Assembly (NCBI RefSeq): GCF_030160715.1
Contig: NZ_BSOW01000018.1
Coordinates: 124,001-188,000 of the forward strand
Origin: Bradyrhizobium iriomotense
Lineage (GTDB): Bacteria > Pseudomonadota > Alphaproteobacteria > Rhizobiales > Xanthobacteraceae
Direction of reading: 5' to 3'
Length of the DNA: 64,000 bases
A program made the translations under genes and the position numbers. This document shows positions 50,152 through 60,956 of the stretch, in pieces. Each line of letters begins with the position of its first letter. Within the stretch, counting starts at the first letter, position 1. A model generated the notes under the pieces. That model saw nothing but the letters and a program-made list of their open reading frames with translations, made no database searches and was not told where the DNA came from.

Positions 50152-51330
50152 TCAGCCCGCCTTCGCAGCGGTGGCTGCCGGCTTCGCCGCGGCGGGCGGC
50201 TTCAACGGCTTATCCTGTCGCTTAGACCAGGAGATGTAGTAGGCGACCGTCGTCATGATCGCGATTCCGGCGATGCTGACGAAGAGTTGCGCGAACAGCG
50301 AACCCGAGCTCATCGACAGTTCGAAATGGCCGACGAAGGACAGGAACACGCCGACGCAGAACACGGCGAGCGACTGCTGTCCGCAGACGATTACGGGATC
50401 GAAAATCTTCCACTCCAGGCCCGGCCAGTCCTTCGGCACGAAGCGGATCACGAGGATCACGATCACGACGAAATGGATGAAGCGATAGGGCGCAAGGTTG
50501 GTCTTGTCGTTGGGGTTGAACGCCGAGAAGAGCCACTCCGGAAACATCGCGCCGAGGTTCGGGAAGCGACCGGCCATGGTCATAATCAGCGCGAACAGCA
50601 GATAGGCGAGGCACAGATAGAGCGTGATCTGTGAGTTGATCAGCGTCATCGAGCGCCGCGCGCCGCCCATCGCGCACCAGGCGCCGAACACGAACAGCAC
50701 CTGCCAGCAATACGGGTTGAAGTACCACTGCCCCGCCGGATAGGCGGTCAAATTCCAGCCGAAGTGACGCGCGACCAGCCACAGAACGATGGACAGCGCC
50801 ATCGTCAGATCGGGCTTGCGCAGCATGAACCAGAGTATCGGCGGAAACAGTCCCATCAGTACGATGTAGAGCGGCAGAACGTCGAGATTGAGCGGTTTGA
50901 AACGCAGGAACAGTCCCTGCCGCAACGTCTCGGTCGCGTTGTCGACGAGCCCTGCGACGTTGAACTCGTTGATCATGTCGGAATCGCCGAAGCGTAGCGC
51001 CAGATAGCTGATCGAAGCGATGTAGATCACGAACAGGATGATGTGGGCGACATACAGCTGCCAGACCCGCTTGGTCAGCCGGGTGGCGCCGACGATGAAG
51101 CCGCGCTCCAGCATCATCCGCGCATAGACGAAGGAGGCGGTATAGCCGGAGATGAAGACGAAGAGATCGGCGGCGTCGCTGAAACCGTAATTCCGCGTCG
51201 TGATCCAGTTCACGACGTTGTCGGGGATGTGATCGAGGAAGATCGCCCAGTTCGCGACCCCGCGAAACAGGTCCAGCCTGAGATCACGGCCTTTTTCGGG
51301 AAGCGTTGCGTTGATGTTCAGGAAGACCAT
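50152..51330 (-). CDS. opgC: OpgC family protein (acyltransferase-type membrane protein)
   Basis: The 392-residue polytopic protein begins RDLRLDLFRGVANWAIFLDH, followed by VNWITTRNYGFSDAADLFVF and ISGYTASFVYARMM, the conserved region of OpgC. About ten transmembrane helices follow, with a Lys/Ala/Pro-rich C-terminal tail. OpgC decorates periplasmic or osmoregulated glucans with succinyl-type substituents. No glucan synthase gene (opgG/H, ndvB) is adjacent. The spacer to the complex I gene (51331-51620) shows no gene. Confidence 0.9.
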   Translation of the reverse strand: MVFLNINATLPEKGRDLRLDLFRGVANWAIFLDHIPDNVVNWITTRNYGFSDAADLFVFISGYTASFVYARMMLERGFIVGATRLTKRVWQLYVAHIILFVIYIASISYLALRFGDSDMINEFNVAGLVDNATETLRQGLFLRFKPLNLDVLPLYIVLMGLFPPILWFMLRKPDLTMALSIVLWLVARHFGWNLTAYPAGQWYFNPYCWQVLFVFGAWCAMGGARRSMTLINSQITLYLCLAYLLFALIMTMAGRFPNLGAMFPEWLFSAFNPNDKTNLAPYRFIHFVVIVILVIRFVPKDWPGLEWKIFDPVIVCGQQSLAVFCVGVFLSFVGHFELSMSSGSLFAQLFVSIAGIAIMTTVAYYISWSKRQDKPLKPPAAAKPAATAAKAG

Positions 51331-51620
51331 TCGAAGCGGACTTTCGAAGAGGAAACACAGAACACGAGGGGCGTGCGGCGAGCGCCAGCAGATCAGCCGT
51401 ACCGCGGCGCCAGGCTCCCGGTCCGCGGTGTGCGGGGGGCGAGATTGTCACGGCGCAGCATAATGACTATACCCGTTGGCAACGCTACCTCCAGGATCGT
51501 GGAATCACCGTTCAAATTCCCGATACGGGTGTTCTCTATACTATCCCGGTGGTTTCCACCAATAGCTTCGGTGACGCAGAGAGTTAGACCGAATAGACGT
51601 CAAAGGGGTCCAGCCGTCCA

Positions 51621-51926
51621 ATGACCGCACGCATTTTCAAGCCCGCCAAGAACGCGATGCAATCGGGCAAGGGGAAGACCCGGGAATGGCAGCTCGACTA
51701 TGAGCCGGAGCAGCCGCGCGCGGTCGAGCCGCTGATGGGCTGGACCTCGTCAGCGGACATGAAGCAGCAGATCACGCTGCGCTTCGCGACCAAGGAGGAG
51801 GCGATCGCCTATTGCGAGCGCAAGGGCATCGCCTACGAGGTGATCGAGCCCAAGGAGTCGATCCGTCGCCCGGTCGCCTATGCCGACAATTTCTCCTTCC
51901 GCCGCGGCGAGCCTTGGACACATTGA
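51621..51926 (+). CDS. NADH dehydrogenase accessory subunit, NDUFS4/ETC complex I-like
   Basis: The 101-residue protein reads MTARIFKPAKNAMQSGKGKT, REWQLDYEPEQPRAVEPLMG, WTSSADMKQQITLRFATKEE, then AIAYCERKGIAYEVIEP and FRRGEPWTH. This matches the alphaproteobacterial homologue of mitochondrial NDUFS4 (18-kDa complex I subunit), a peripheral-arm assembly and stability factor. It is normally encoded apart from the nuo operon, as here. Confidence 0.93.
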   Translation: MTARIFKPAKNAMQSGKGKTREWQLDYEPEQPRAVEPLMGWTSSADMKQQITLRFATKEEAIAYCERKGIAYEVIEPKESIRRPVAYADNFSFRRGEPWTH

Positions 51927-52050
51927 TCTGGACGCACTGATCGCCCTGAGCGCCGGCCGCACTGCTGCCAGCCTTCCCTAGAGCCCTTGGCAGGGATTTT
52001 CGCGCGTGCTTCGCTGTCGCGAAGCGTGACGAGTTCATGACGAGGTGGGT

Positions 52051-52548
52051 ATGGCCGGGCGTTACCAGCTCGACGGCGTCGACCTGAGGATACTGTCGGA
52101 GCTCCAGGAAGACGGCCGTGTCCGCAACAATGAGCTGGCGCACCGTGTCGGCGTCTCCGCGCCGAACTGCCTGCGGCGGCTCAAATCCCTCGTCAGCCGC
52201 GGCGTGATCAAAGCGGTCCGCGCCATTCTGGACGAGCGGCTGCTCGGCTACGAGGTGGTCTCGTTCGTCGCCATTCAGCTCGGTAGCCAGGCCCAACCGA
52301 TTCTGGAGACCTTCGAGACGTCCGTCGCGGCCATGCCGCGCATCCAGCAGTGCTGGCGGATCTCCGGCGATACCGACTACCTACTGAAATGCGTGGCTCC
52401 GAGCGTCGAGAGCATGCGGCAACAGCTCCTGCATTTTGCCGCGATGCCGAACGTGAAGAACGTCCGCAGCTTTCCGGTGCTGGGCGTTGCCAAGGACGTC
52501 CCGCTGCCGGTAGAGGATATCGCCGCTGCGACCGCGCCCGTCGTTTGA
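52051..52548 (+). CDS. Lrp/AsnC family transcriptional regulator
   Basis: The 165-residue protein has an N-terminal winged helix (YQLDGVDLRILSELQEDGRV, NELAHRVGVSAPNCLRRLKS) and a C-terminal RAM/AsnC ligand domain (IQQCWRISGDTDYLLKCVAP). GAGGTG lies 5 nt before the ATG at 52051. It is convergent with the AraC gene. No adjacent amino-acid gene indicates its ligand, but the leucine-degradation cluster 1.2 kb away makes branched-chain amino acids a reasonable guess. Confidence 0.92.
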   Translation: MAGRYQLDGVDLRILSELQEDGRVRNNELAHRVGVSAPNCLRRLKSLVSRGVIKAVRAILDERLLGYEVVSFVAIQLGSQAQPILETFETSVAAMPRIQQCWRISGDTDYLLKCVAPSVESMRQQLLHFAAMPNVKNVRSFPVLGVAKDVPLPVEDIAAATAPVV

Positions 52549-52588
52549 TCAAATGTGAGCCCCAGCGCGCCCCATTTCCTTTGCAAGC

Positions 52589-53617
52589 CTAACGGTACCT
52601 GGTGCGAAACTCGCGCGGCGAGGCGCCGGTCCAATTGCGGAAGGCGCGCGAAAAACTCTTCTCGTTGCGAAAACCGGCGATCTCGGCGATCCGCTTGATC
52701 GGTGCGCGGCCGCGCATCAAGGCTTCCCTGGCGAGTTCGAGCTTTGCCTCTTCCTTCAACGCGCGCAGCGAGGTTGCCTCGTCGTGCAGGCGACGATGCA
52801 TGGTGCGGGTCGACAGCGCAAGCGCACTTGCGACGTCGTCGGCGGTCAGGATCCGACCGCGAGCGCTGCGCAGCACGCGCCTGATCCGCTCCACCATCAG
52901 GCGGTCGCGCCGGTAGGGCAGCACGGTGAGGCGCAGCGCACCCTTCAACATGCTGTCGAGATCGGACGGGCTGCGCTTCAGCGGCAGCGCCAGATAGCGC
53001 TTGTCGAAGGTGATGCTGGCGCGCTCCGCATCGAAGCTGACGTTCTTGCAGAAGATTGTTGGATAGACCGAGACGTGGTGCGGCTCGGCATGAGGGAATT
53101 CCGCGGCGCGGAGCGCGATCGCAGAATCGACGGCCCAGCATGAGAAGCCGAGCACGTAGCGCAGCAGCGTCACCAGGCAGAACTCGCGCAAGGGCCCCAG
53201 GTCGCGCTGCTCGCGAATAGAGATCACGGCCGTGTCGCGGTCGACCGCGAGCTCGAACAGCACGTCCTCGGTGAGGATGCGATGATGCCGGCACCAGCGC
53301 TTCAGCGCCACCTCGAGGTTGGGGGCGGTGATCGAGGCCCGGCACAGCATGCCATAGGTGCCCCAGGGCAACCGTCGCGAGAACCAGCCGAGCGCCTCGT
53401 CGTCGAGCTCGCGCATGGCATGGCCCGCCAGGACCTCGAACTGGGTCGCCGTGACCCGCCCATCCGCCGATTTCAGGAGGTCCGTGGGCACCTGGCTCCT
53501 GGCTAGCGCCTCGGCCGGATCGCGGCCATATCTGGCGTAGGCGGCAACCACCCCGCGCACGAAGGCGGCCGGTGTCACCGCGCGGCGGGGAGCTGCTGCG
53601 GAGGCTTGAAAAGGCAT
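52589..53617 (-). CDS. AraC family regulator of the OruR/ArgR type, divergent from the liu cluster
   Basis: The 342-residue protein has an N-terminal Arabinose_bd-like domain (VRGVVAAYARYGRDPAEALA, GWFSRRLPWGTYGMLCRASI) and a C-terminal AraC HTH (DVASALALSTRTMHRRLHDE, then KRIAEIAGFRNEKSFSRAFR and NWTGASPREFRTRYR). The start at 53617 (MPFQASAAAPRRA) leaves about 100 bp to the divergent isovaleryl-CoA dehydrogenase gene. That position suggests it controls leucine/isovalerate catabolism, where other proteobacteria use MerR-type LiuR or TetR-type LiuQ. Confidence 0.9.
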   Translation of the reverse strand: MPFQASAAAPRRAVTPAAFVRGVVAAYARYGRDPAEALARSQVPTDLLKSADGRVTATQFEVLAGHAMRELDDEALGWFSRRLPWGTYGMLCRASITAPNLEVALKRWCRHHRILTEDVLFELAVDRDTAVISIREQRDLGPLREFCLVTLLRYVLGFSCWAVDSAIALRAAEFPHAEPHHVSVYPTIFCKNVSFDAERASITFDKRYLALPLKRSPSDLDSMLKGALRLTVLPYRRDRLMVERIRRVLRSARGRILTADDVASALALSTRTMHRRLHDEATSLRALKEEAKLELAREALMRGRAPIKRIAEIAGFRNEKSFSRAFRNWTGASPREFRTRYR

Positions 53618-53720
53618 GCCGAATCCTCGCCAACTATGGCGGAAAATGCAACCTTTTCGACGGCCCGAATTCCCGTTCGGGGGTAGGTTTGCGGACAAGA
53701 CAAGACCGGAGGAGCGGCCC

Positions 53721-54893
53721 ATGAACATCCCGAGCATCGATTTCGACCTGGGCGAAGACATCACCATGCTGCGCGACACGGTGCGCGCCTTCGTGGAGGC
53801 TGAGGTCGCGCCGCGCGCCGCCGAGGTCGAGAAAGCGAACCTGTTTCCCGCCGACCTCTGGAAGCGCTTCGGCGATCTCGGCCTGCTCGGGATGACCGCG
53901 CCGGAGGAATACGGCGGCTCCAATATGGGCTATGTCGCCCACATCGTCGCCATGGAGGAGATTTCGCGCGGCTCGGCCGCCGTGGGCCTATCCTACGGCG
54001 CGCATTCCAATCTCTGCGTCAACCAGATCCGCCGCAACGGCAATGACGCGCAACGCCAGCGCTATCTGCCAAAGCTGATTTCCGGCGACTATGTCGGCGC
54101 GCTCGCGATGTCCGAGCCCGGTGCCGGCTCCGACGTCGTCTCCATGAAGCTGCGCGCCGACAAGCGCGGCGACCGCTATGTGCTCAACGGCTCGAAAATG
54201 TGGATTACCAATGGCGGCGACGCAGACGTGCTGGTGGTCTATGCCAAGACCGATCCGGAAGCCGGCCCGCGCGGCATCACCGCCTTCCTCATCGAGAAAG
54301 GCTTCAAGGGCTTTACGCACGGCCAGCATCTCGACAAGCTCGGCATGCGCGGCTCCAACACCTATCCCTTGTTCTTCGACGAATGCGAGGTGCCGGCGGA
54401 GAACGTGCTGGGCAGCGTGGGCGAGGGCGTCAAGGTGTTGATGTCCGGCCTCGACTATGAGCGCGCCGTGCTGTCCGGCGGTCCGCTCGGGATCATGGCG
54501 GCCTGCATGGACGCTGTCGTACCCTACATGCACGAGCGAAAGCAGTTCGGTCAGCCGATCGGCGACTTTCAGCTCATGCAGGGCAAGCTTGCCGACATGT
54601 ATTCGACCTGGCAGGCCACGCGCGCCTATGTCTACGCCGTCGGCCGCGCCTGCGACCGCGGCGGTCACGCGCGCTCGCTGCGCAAGGACGCCGCCGCTGC
54701 GATCCTTTACTCCGCCGAGAAGGCGACGTGGATGGCGGGCGAGGCGATCCAGGCGCTCGGTGGCGTCGGCTACACCAGCGAATTTCCAACCGGTCGTCTT
54801 TGGCGCGATGCAAAGCTCTACGAGATCGGCGCCGGCACCTCGGAAGTGCGCCGCATGCTGATCGGCCGCGAGCTGATGGCGGAGACGGCCTGA
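53721..54893 (+). CDS. liuA: Isovaleryl-CoA dehydrogenase
   Basis: It oxidises isovaleryl-CoA to 3-methylcrotonyl-CoA in leucine breakdown, passing electrons to ETF. The 390-residue acyl-CoA dehydrogenase has AMSEPGAGSDVVSMKLRADK (FAD/substrate), KMWITNGGDADVLVVYAKTD, the catalytic base Glu247 in GLDYERAVLSGGPLGIM, and the C-terminal YEIGAGTSEVRRMLIGREL. An internal base at this position in the GLDYER segment is the diagnostic feature of isovaleryl-CoA dehydrogenases. The start at 53721 (MNIPSIDFDLGED) follows CCGGAGGAG. It is the first gene of the liu operon. Confidence 0.94.
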   Translation: MNIPSIDFDLGEDITMLRDTVRAFVEAEVAPRAAEVEKANLFPADLWKRFGDLGLLGMTAPEEYGGSNMGYVAHIVAMEEISRGSAAVGLSYGAHSNLCVNQIRRNGNDAQRQRYLPKLISGDYVGALAMSEPGAGSDVVSMKLRADKRGDRYVLNGSKMWITNGGDADVLVVYAKTDPEAGPRGITAFLIEKGFKGFTHGQHLDKLGMRGSNTYPLFFDECEVPAENVLGSVGEGVKVLMSGLDYERAVLSGGPLGIMAACMDAVVPYMHERKQFGQPIGDFQLMQGKLADMYSTWQATRAYVYAVGRACDRGGHARSLRKDAAAAILYSAEKATWMAGEAIQALGGVGYTSEFPTGRLWRDAKLYEIGAGTSEVRRMLIGRELMAETA

Positions 54894-54967
54894 ACGCATT
54901 TGGAATCGCCGCGAAAATGGTCCACCCTGTTGCGGCATCTCACCACGTCAATAGAAACGCTGGATAC

Positions 54968-56572
54968 ATGCCGCTCCACTCCTCCATCGATCCTTCATCA
55001 TCGGATTTCGCAGGCAATGCCGAGGCGATGCGCGCGCTCGTCGCTGACCTCAGGGAAAAGCTCGCCCAGGTCGCCGGCGGCGGCGGTGAGGCCTCGCGCA
55101 AGCGACACACCGCGCGCGGCAAGATGCTGGCGCGCGAGCGCGTCGATCTCCTGGTCGATCCCGGCACTGCATTTCTGGAATTGTCGCCGCTTGCCGCCTA
55201 CGGCCTCTACGGCGGCGACGTGCATTCGGCCAGCGTCGTCACGGGGGTCGGGCGGATCTCGGGACGCGAGTGCGTCATCGTCGCCAATGATGCCACCATC
55301 AAGGGCGGCACCTACTACCCGATGACGGTGAAGAAGCACCTGCGCGCGCAGGACATCGCACGCCAGAACAATCTTCCTTGCGTTTACATGGTTGATTCCG
55401 GCGGCGCCTTCCTGCCGATGCAGGACGATATCTTCCCGGATGAGCGGCACTTCGGCCGCATCTTCTATAATCAGGCACAGATGTCCGCATCCAGCATCCC
55501 CCAGATCGCCATCGTGATGGGGTCGTGCACGGCCGGCGGCGCCTATGTGCCGGCTATGTCGGACGAGAGCATCATCGTGCGCAATCAAGGCACCATCTTC
55601 CTCGGCGGCCCGCCGCTGGTGAAGGCCGCGACCGGCGAGGTCGTGAGCGCCGAAGAGCTTGGCGGCGCCGACGTGCATTCGCGCCAGTCCGGCGTCACCG
55701 ATCACTACGCCCAGGACGATGCGCATGCGATCGGCATCGCGCGGCGTATCGTGGGTACACTGAAGCCGGCGACGCGGCCGAACCTCAACATGCGTCCGCC
55801 ACGGGATCCGCTGTTTGCGGCGGAAGAGATCTACGGCGTCGTGCCGGTCGACGGCCGCAAGCCCTTCGACGTCCGCGACATCATCGCGCGCATCGTCGAC
55901 GGCTCGGAGTTCGACGAATTCAAGAAACTCTACGGCACAACGCTGGTCTGCGGTTTCGCCCACATCTGGGGCTATCCGGTCGGCATCATCGCCAACAACG
56001 GCATCCTGTTCAGCGAGAGCTCGCTGAAGGGCGCGCACTTCATCGAGCTGTGCTGCCAGCGCGGTATTCCCCTGGTGTTCTTGCAGAACATCACCGGCTT
56101 CATGGTCGGCAAGAAATACGAGGCCGGCGGCATCGCCCGCGACGGCGCGAAGCTCGTCACGGCGGTGGCGACCGCCTCGGTGCCGAAATTCACCGTCGTG
56201 ATCGGCGGCTCGTATGGGGCCGGCAATTACGGCATGTGCGGGCGCGCCTACAGCCCGCGCTTCCTCTGGATGTGGCCGAACGCGCGCATCTCCGTGATGG
56301 GCGGCGAGCAGGCCTCGATGGTCCTGAGCCAGGTCAGGCGCGACAACATCGAGGCCAGGGGCGAGAGCTGGTCGAAGGAAGAGGAAGAGAAGTTCCGCAG
56401 CCCCATCCGCGCGCAATATGAGAGCCAGGGGCATCCATATTATGCGACGGCACGGCTGTGGGACGACGGCGTGATCGATCCGGCCGATACACGGCTCGTG
56501 CTCGGGCTTGGGCTGTCAGCGGCGTCGAACGCGCCGATCGAACCCACGAAATTCGGCCTGTTCAGGATGTGA
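54968..56572 (+). CDS. liuB: 3-methylcrotonyl-CoA carboxylase, carboxyltransferase (beta) subunit
   Basis: It transfers the carboxyl group from biotin to 3-methylcrotonyl-CoA. The 534-residue protein has the carboxyltransferase N- and C-domains: HTARGKMLARERVDLLVDPG, NDATIKGGTYYPMTVKKHLR, IVMGSCTAGGAYVPAMSDES, GGADVHSRQSGVTDHYAQDD and QNITGFMVGKKYEAGGIARD. The QNITGFMVG form and 530-residue length fit MccB rather than propionyl-CoA carboxylase. It is 74 bp after liuA and 2 bp before liuD. Confidence 0.94.
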   Translation: MPLHSSIDPSSSDFAGNAEAMRALVADLREKLAQVAGGGGEASRKRHTARGKMLARERVDLLVDPGTAFLELSPLAAYGLYGGDVHSASVVTGVGRISGRECVIVANDATIKGGTYYPMTVKKHLRAQDIARQNNLPCVYMVDSGGAFLPMQDDIFPDERHFGRIFYNQAQMSASSIPQIAIVMGSCTAGGAYVPAMSDESIIVRNQGTIFLGGPPLVKAATGEVVSAEELGGADVHSRQSGVTDHYAQDDAHAIGIARRIVGTLKPATRPNLNMRPPRDPLFAAEEIYGVVPVDGRKPFDVRDIIARIVDGSEFDEFKKLYGTTLVCGFAHIWGYPVGIIANNGILFSESSLKGAHFIELCCQRGIPLVFLQNITGFMVGKKYEAGGIARDGAKLVTAVATASVPKFTVVIGGSYGAGNYGMCGRAYSPRFLWMWPNARISVMGGEQASMVLSQVRRDNIEARGESWSKEEEEKFRSPIRAQYESQGHPYYATARLWDDGVIDPADTRLVLGLGLSAASNAPIEPTKFGLFRM

Positions 56573-56574
56573 CG

Positions 56575-58578
<2,004 letters not shown>

Positions 58579-58582
58579 GATC

Positions 58583-59494
58583 ATGAGCGACGAGGTCCAC
58601 ATCATCGAAATGGGGCCGCGCGACGGCCTCCAGAACGAGAAGACGCCGATCAGCGTGGAGGCACGCATTGCCTTCGTCGAAGCGCTGGTCGCCGCCGGCC
58701 TTCACACCGTCGAGGTCGGCGCCTTCGTCTCGCCCAAGGCGATCCCGCAGATGGCCGGCTCCGACGCCGTGCTGCGCGGCGTGAGCCACGTGACGGAAGC
58801 CGAATTCCACGTGCTGGTGCCGAACGAGAAGGGATATGATGCCGCGCGCGCAGCGGGCGCGAAGGTCGTGTCAGTGTTCGCGGCGGCTTCGGAAGGATTC
58901 TCGCGGGCCAACATCAATTGCTCGATCGCGGAGTCCATCGAGCGGTTCAAGCCGGTCCTTGCGCGCGCCAAGGCCGACGGCGTGAGGGTGCGCGGCTATA
59001 TCTCCTGCGTGCTGGGGTGCCCCTTCGACGGCGAGATCAAGCCGAAAGCCGTCGCCGAGCTCGCCAAGACGCTGTGGGATCTCGGCTGCTACGAGGTTTC
59101 GCTCGGCGACACCATTGGCGTCGGCACGCCGACCAAGGCGAAGGACATGCTGCGCGCGGTTACCGCGAACCTCCCGGCCGCTCATCTTGCGATGCATTTT
59201 CACGACACCTATGGCCAGGCGCTCGCCAATCTCTATGCGGGGATGGAAGAGGGCGTCCGCATCATCGATTCCGCCGCCGGCGGGCTCGGCGGCTGTCCCT
59301 ATGCGCCGGGTGCGACTGGCAACGTTGCAACCGAGGACGTCGTCTACATGCTCGAAGGCATGGGAATCAGGACGGGCGTCGACATGGATAGGCTGCTGGC
59401 GGCAACCAACGAGATCAGCCGACTGTTGGGCCGACCGCCCGTGAGTCGTGTGGCATCCGCTTTGAACGCCAAGCGAAAGCGCGGCAGTTCCTAG
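58583..59494 (+). CDS. liuE: Hydroxymethylglutaryl-CoA lyase
   Basis: It cleaves HMG-CoA to acetyl-CoA and acetoacetate, the last step of leucine degradation. The 303-residue TIM-barrel protein has EMGPRDGLQNEKTPISVEAR (metal and substrate site), RGYISCVLGCPFDGEIKPKA, LAMHFHDTYGQALANLYAGM (metal histidines), and the catalytic Cys in GGLGGCPYAPGATGNVATED. The ATG at 58583 is 4 bp after the liuD stop. The methylglutaconyl-CoA hydratase (liuC) needed between MCC and this enzyme is not in the cluster. Confidence 0.94.
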   Translation: MSDEVHIIEMGPRDGLQNEKTPISVEARIAFVEALVAAGLHTVEVGAFVSPKAIPQMAGSDAVLRGVSHVTEAEFHVLVPNEKGYDAARAAGAKVVSVFAAASEGFSRANINCSIAESIERFKPVLARAKADGVRVRGYISCVLGCPFDGEIKPKAVAELAKTLWDLGCYEVSLGDTIGVGTPTKAKDMLRAVTANLPAAHLAMHFHDTYGQALANLYAGMEEGVRIIDSAAGGLGGCPYAPGATGNVATEDVVYMLEGMGIRTGVDMDRLLAATNEISRLLGRPPVSRVASALNAKRKRGSS

Positions 59495-59499
59495 CTCTC

Positions 59500-59585
59500 C
59501 GTCATTGCGAGGAGCGAAGCGACGAAGCAATCCAGTATCGTGCCGCGGAGGCAGTCTGGATTGCTTCGCTTCGCTCGCAATGACG
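59500..59585. repeat. Long imperfect inverted repeat (CGTCATTGCGAG type)
   Basis: The left half 59500-59535 begins CGTCATTGCGAGGAGCGAAG and ends GAAGCAATCCAG. The right half 59556-59585 is its near reverse complement (CTGGATTGCTTCGCTTCG...GCAATGACG). A 20-nt centre separates them. It fills the space between the convergent liuE gene and TRAP genes and would form a hairpin of more than 25 bp. This is a classic dispersed intergenic palindrome in Bradyrhizobium-like genomes, and may also terminate both transcripts. Confidence 0.85.
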
Positions 59586-59597
59586 GTGTTTGCGGGT

Positions 59598-60956
59598 TCA
59601 CCGGCTCCCGTCCGGCCCCATCACCAGATCCGGCAGCCAGGTCGAGATCTCCGGCACGAAGCACAGCAGGAGCACGGCGCCCATCATCAACAGCACGAAG
59701 GGCAGCGTGCCCCAGATCACCTCGCTGAGGGGGATGTCTGGCGCGACGTTGCGGATGACGAAGATGTTGAGACCGACCGGCGGGTGGATCAGCCCCATCT
59801 CCATCACGATGGTCATGACGACGCCGAACCAGATGATGTCGAAATTGGCAGCACGCAGCGGCGGCAGGATGATTGGCGCGGTCATCAGGATGATCGAGAC
59901 CGGCGGCAGGAAGAAGCCGAGCACGATCACCATGGCGAGGATCGCGAACAGCAGGCCCCAGCGCGGCAGGTGCATCGCGACGATGGACTCGGCGGCCGAT
60001 TGCGAGATGTGCAGATAGCTCATCACGTAGGAATAGAGCAGCGACATGCCGATGATCATCATCAGCATGGTCGATTCCCGGATCGTCGACTTCATAATCG
60101 GTCCGAGATCGGTCGGCCGCCAGACGCCGTAGATCATCGCGATCAGCGCGAGCGCGAGCAGGCCGCCCAGTCCCGCAGTCTCCGACGGCGTGGCATAGCC
60201 GCCATAGAGCGCGATCATGACGCCTGTGAGCAGCAGCACGAACGGAATAACGCGCGGCAGCACGCTGAAACGTTCGGCGAGCGTGAACTCGTCGCGAGTC
60301 AGGATCGCAGCCTGAGGGCCCCCCTTGTTGTAGGCGGCTTCAGCCGCTGCATATTCCTGGCGGAAACGGATCACGGCATAGGTGCCGAACAGGCTGACCA
60401 GCAACAGCCCCGGGCCGATTCCGGCGAGGAAGAGGCGCCCGAGCGATTTTTCCGCGGCGACTGCGAACAGGATCATGGTGATCGAGGGCGGCAACAGAAT
60501 GCCGAGCGTTCCGCCGGCGGCGATGATCCCTGCGGCAAAGCCGCCGGAATAGCCGCGCTTGCGCATCTCGGGAATGCCGGCCGAGCCGATCGCCGAGCAG
60601 GTCGCGGGCGAGGAGCCGGCCATTGCGGCGAACAGCGCGCAGGCGAAGACGTTGGCGACACCGAGGCCGCCGGGCACGCGATGCAGCCAGGCATGCAGGG
60701 CCGAGTAGAGATCCTGGCCGGCGCGCGACTTGCCGATCGCCGCGCCCTTCAGGATGAAGAGCGGGATCGACAGCAGCGTGATCGAGGCCATTTCCTCGTA
60801 GACGTTCTGCGTCACGGTATCGAGCGAGGCGGCGGGCATATAGATGCCCATGAACACGACCGCGACCGCGCCGAGCGCAAACGCGATCGGCATGCCGGAA
60901 AACATCGCAAACAGCGTCGCCAGCCCGTAGGTCAGGCCGATACCGAACACGCTCAT
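59598..60956 (-). CDS. TRAP transporter large permease (DctM type)
   Basis: The 452-residue protein of about 12 helices has the DctM motifs GMPIAFALGAVAVVFMGIYM, SIPLFILKGAAIGKS, LFAAMAGSSPATCSAIGSAG, AAGGTLGILLPPSITMILFA, YATPSETAGLGGLLALALI and MGLIHPPVGLNIFVI. It is the ion-coupled transport subunit. Its start (60956) overlaps the DctQ-like stop by ATGA. It is the last gene of the dctP-Q-M-like operon and convergent with liuE. Confidence 0.93.
   Translation of the reverse strand: MSVFGIGLTYGLATLFAMFSGMPIAFALGAVAVVFMGIYMPAASLDTVTQNVYEEMASITLLSIPLFILKGAAIGKSRAGQDLYSALHAWLHRVPGGLGVANVFACALFAAMAGSSPATCSAIGSAGIPEMRKRGYSGGFAAGIIAAGGTLGILLPPSITMILFAVAAEKSLGRLFLAGIGPGLLLVSLFGTYAVIRFRQEYAAAEAAYNKGGPQAAILTRDEFTLAERFSVLPRVIPFVLLLTGVMIALYGGYATPSETAGLGGLLALALIAMIYGVWRPTDLGPIMKSTIRESTMLMMIIGMSLLYSYVMSYLHISQSAAESIVAMHLPRWGLLFAILAMVIVLGFFLPPVSIILMTAPIILPPLRAANFDIIWFGVVMTIVMEMGLIHPPVGLNIFVIRNVAPDIPLSEVIWGTLPFVLLMMGAVLLLCFVPEISTWLPDLVMGPDGSR

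Noticed and set aside
51331..51620. Possible small RNA or tRNA-like fold in the opgC-complex I spacer
   Set aside because: Only a short GGTGG/CCACC hairpin is visible; there is no cloverleaf and no terminator with a T-run.
54998..56434. 478-codon minus-strand frame opposite the methylcrotonyl-CoA carboxylase beta gene
   Set aside because: It is a shadow frame; the plus strand carries an intact carboxyltransferase with all motifs.
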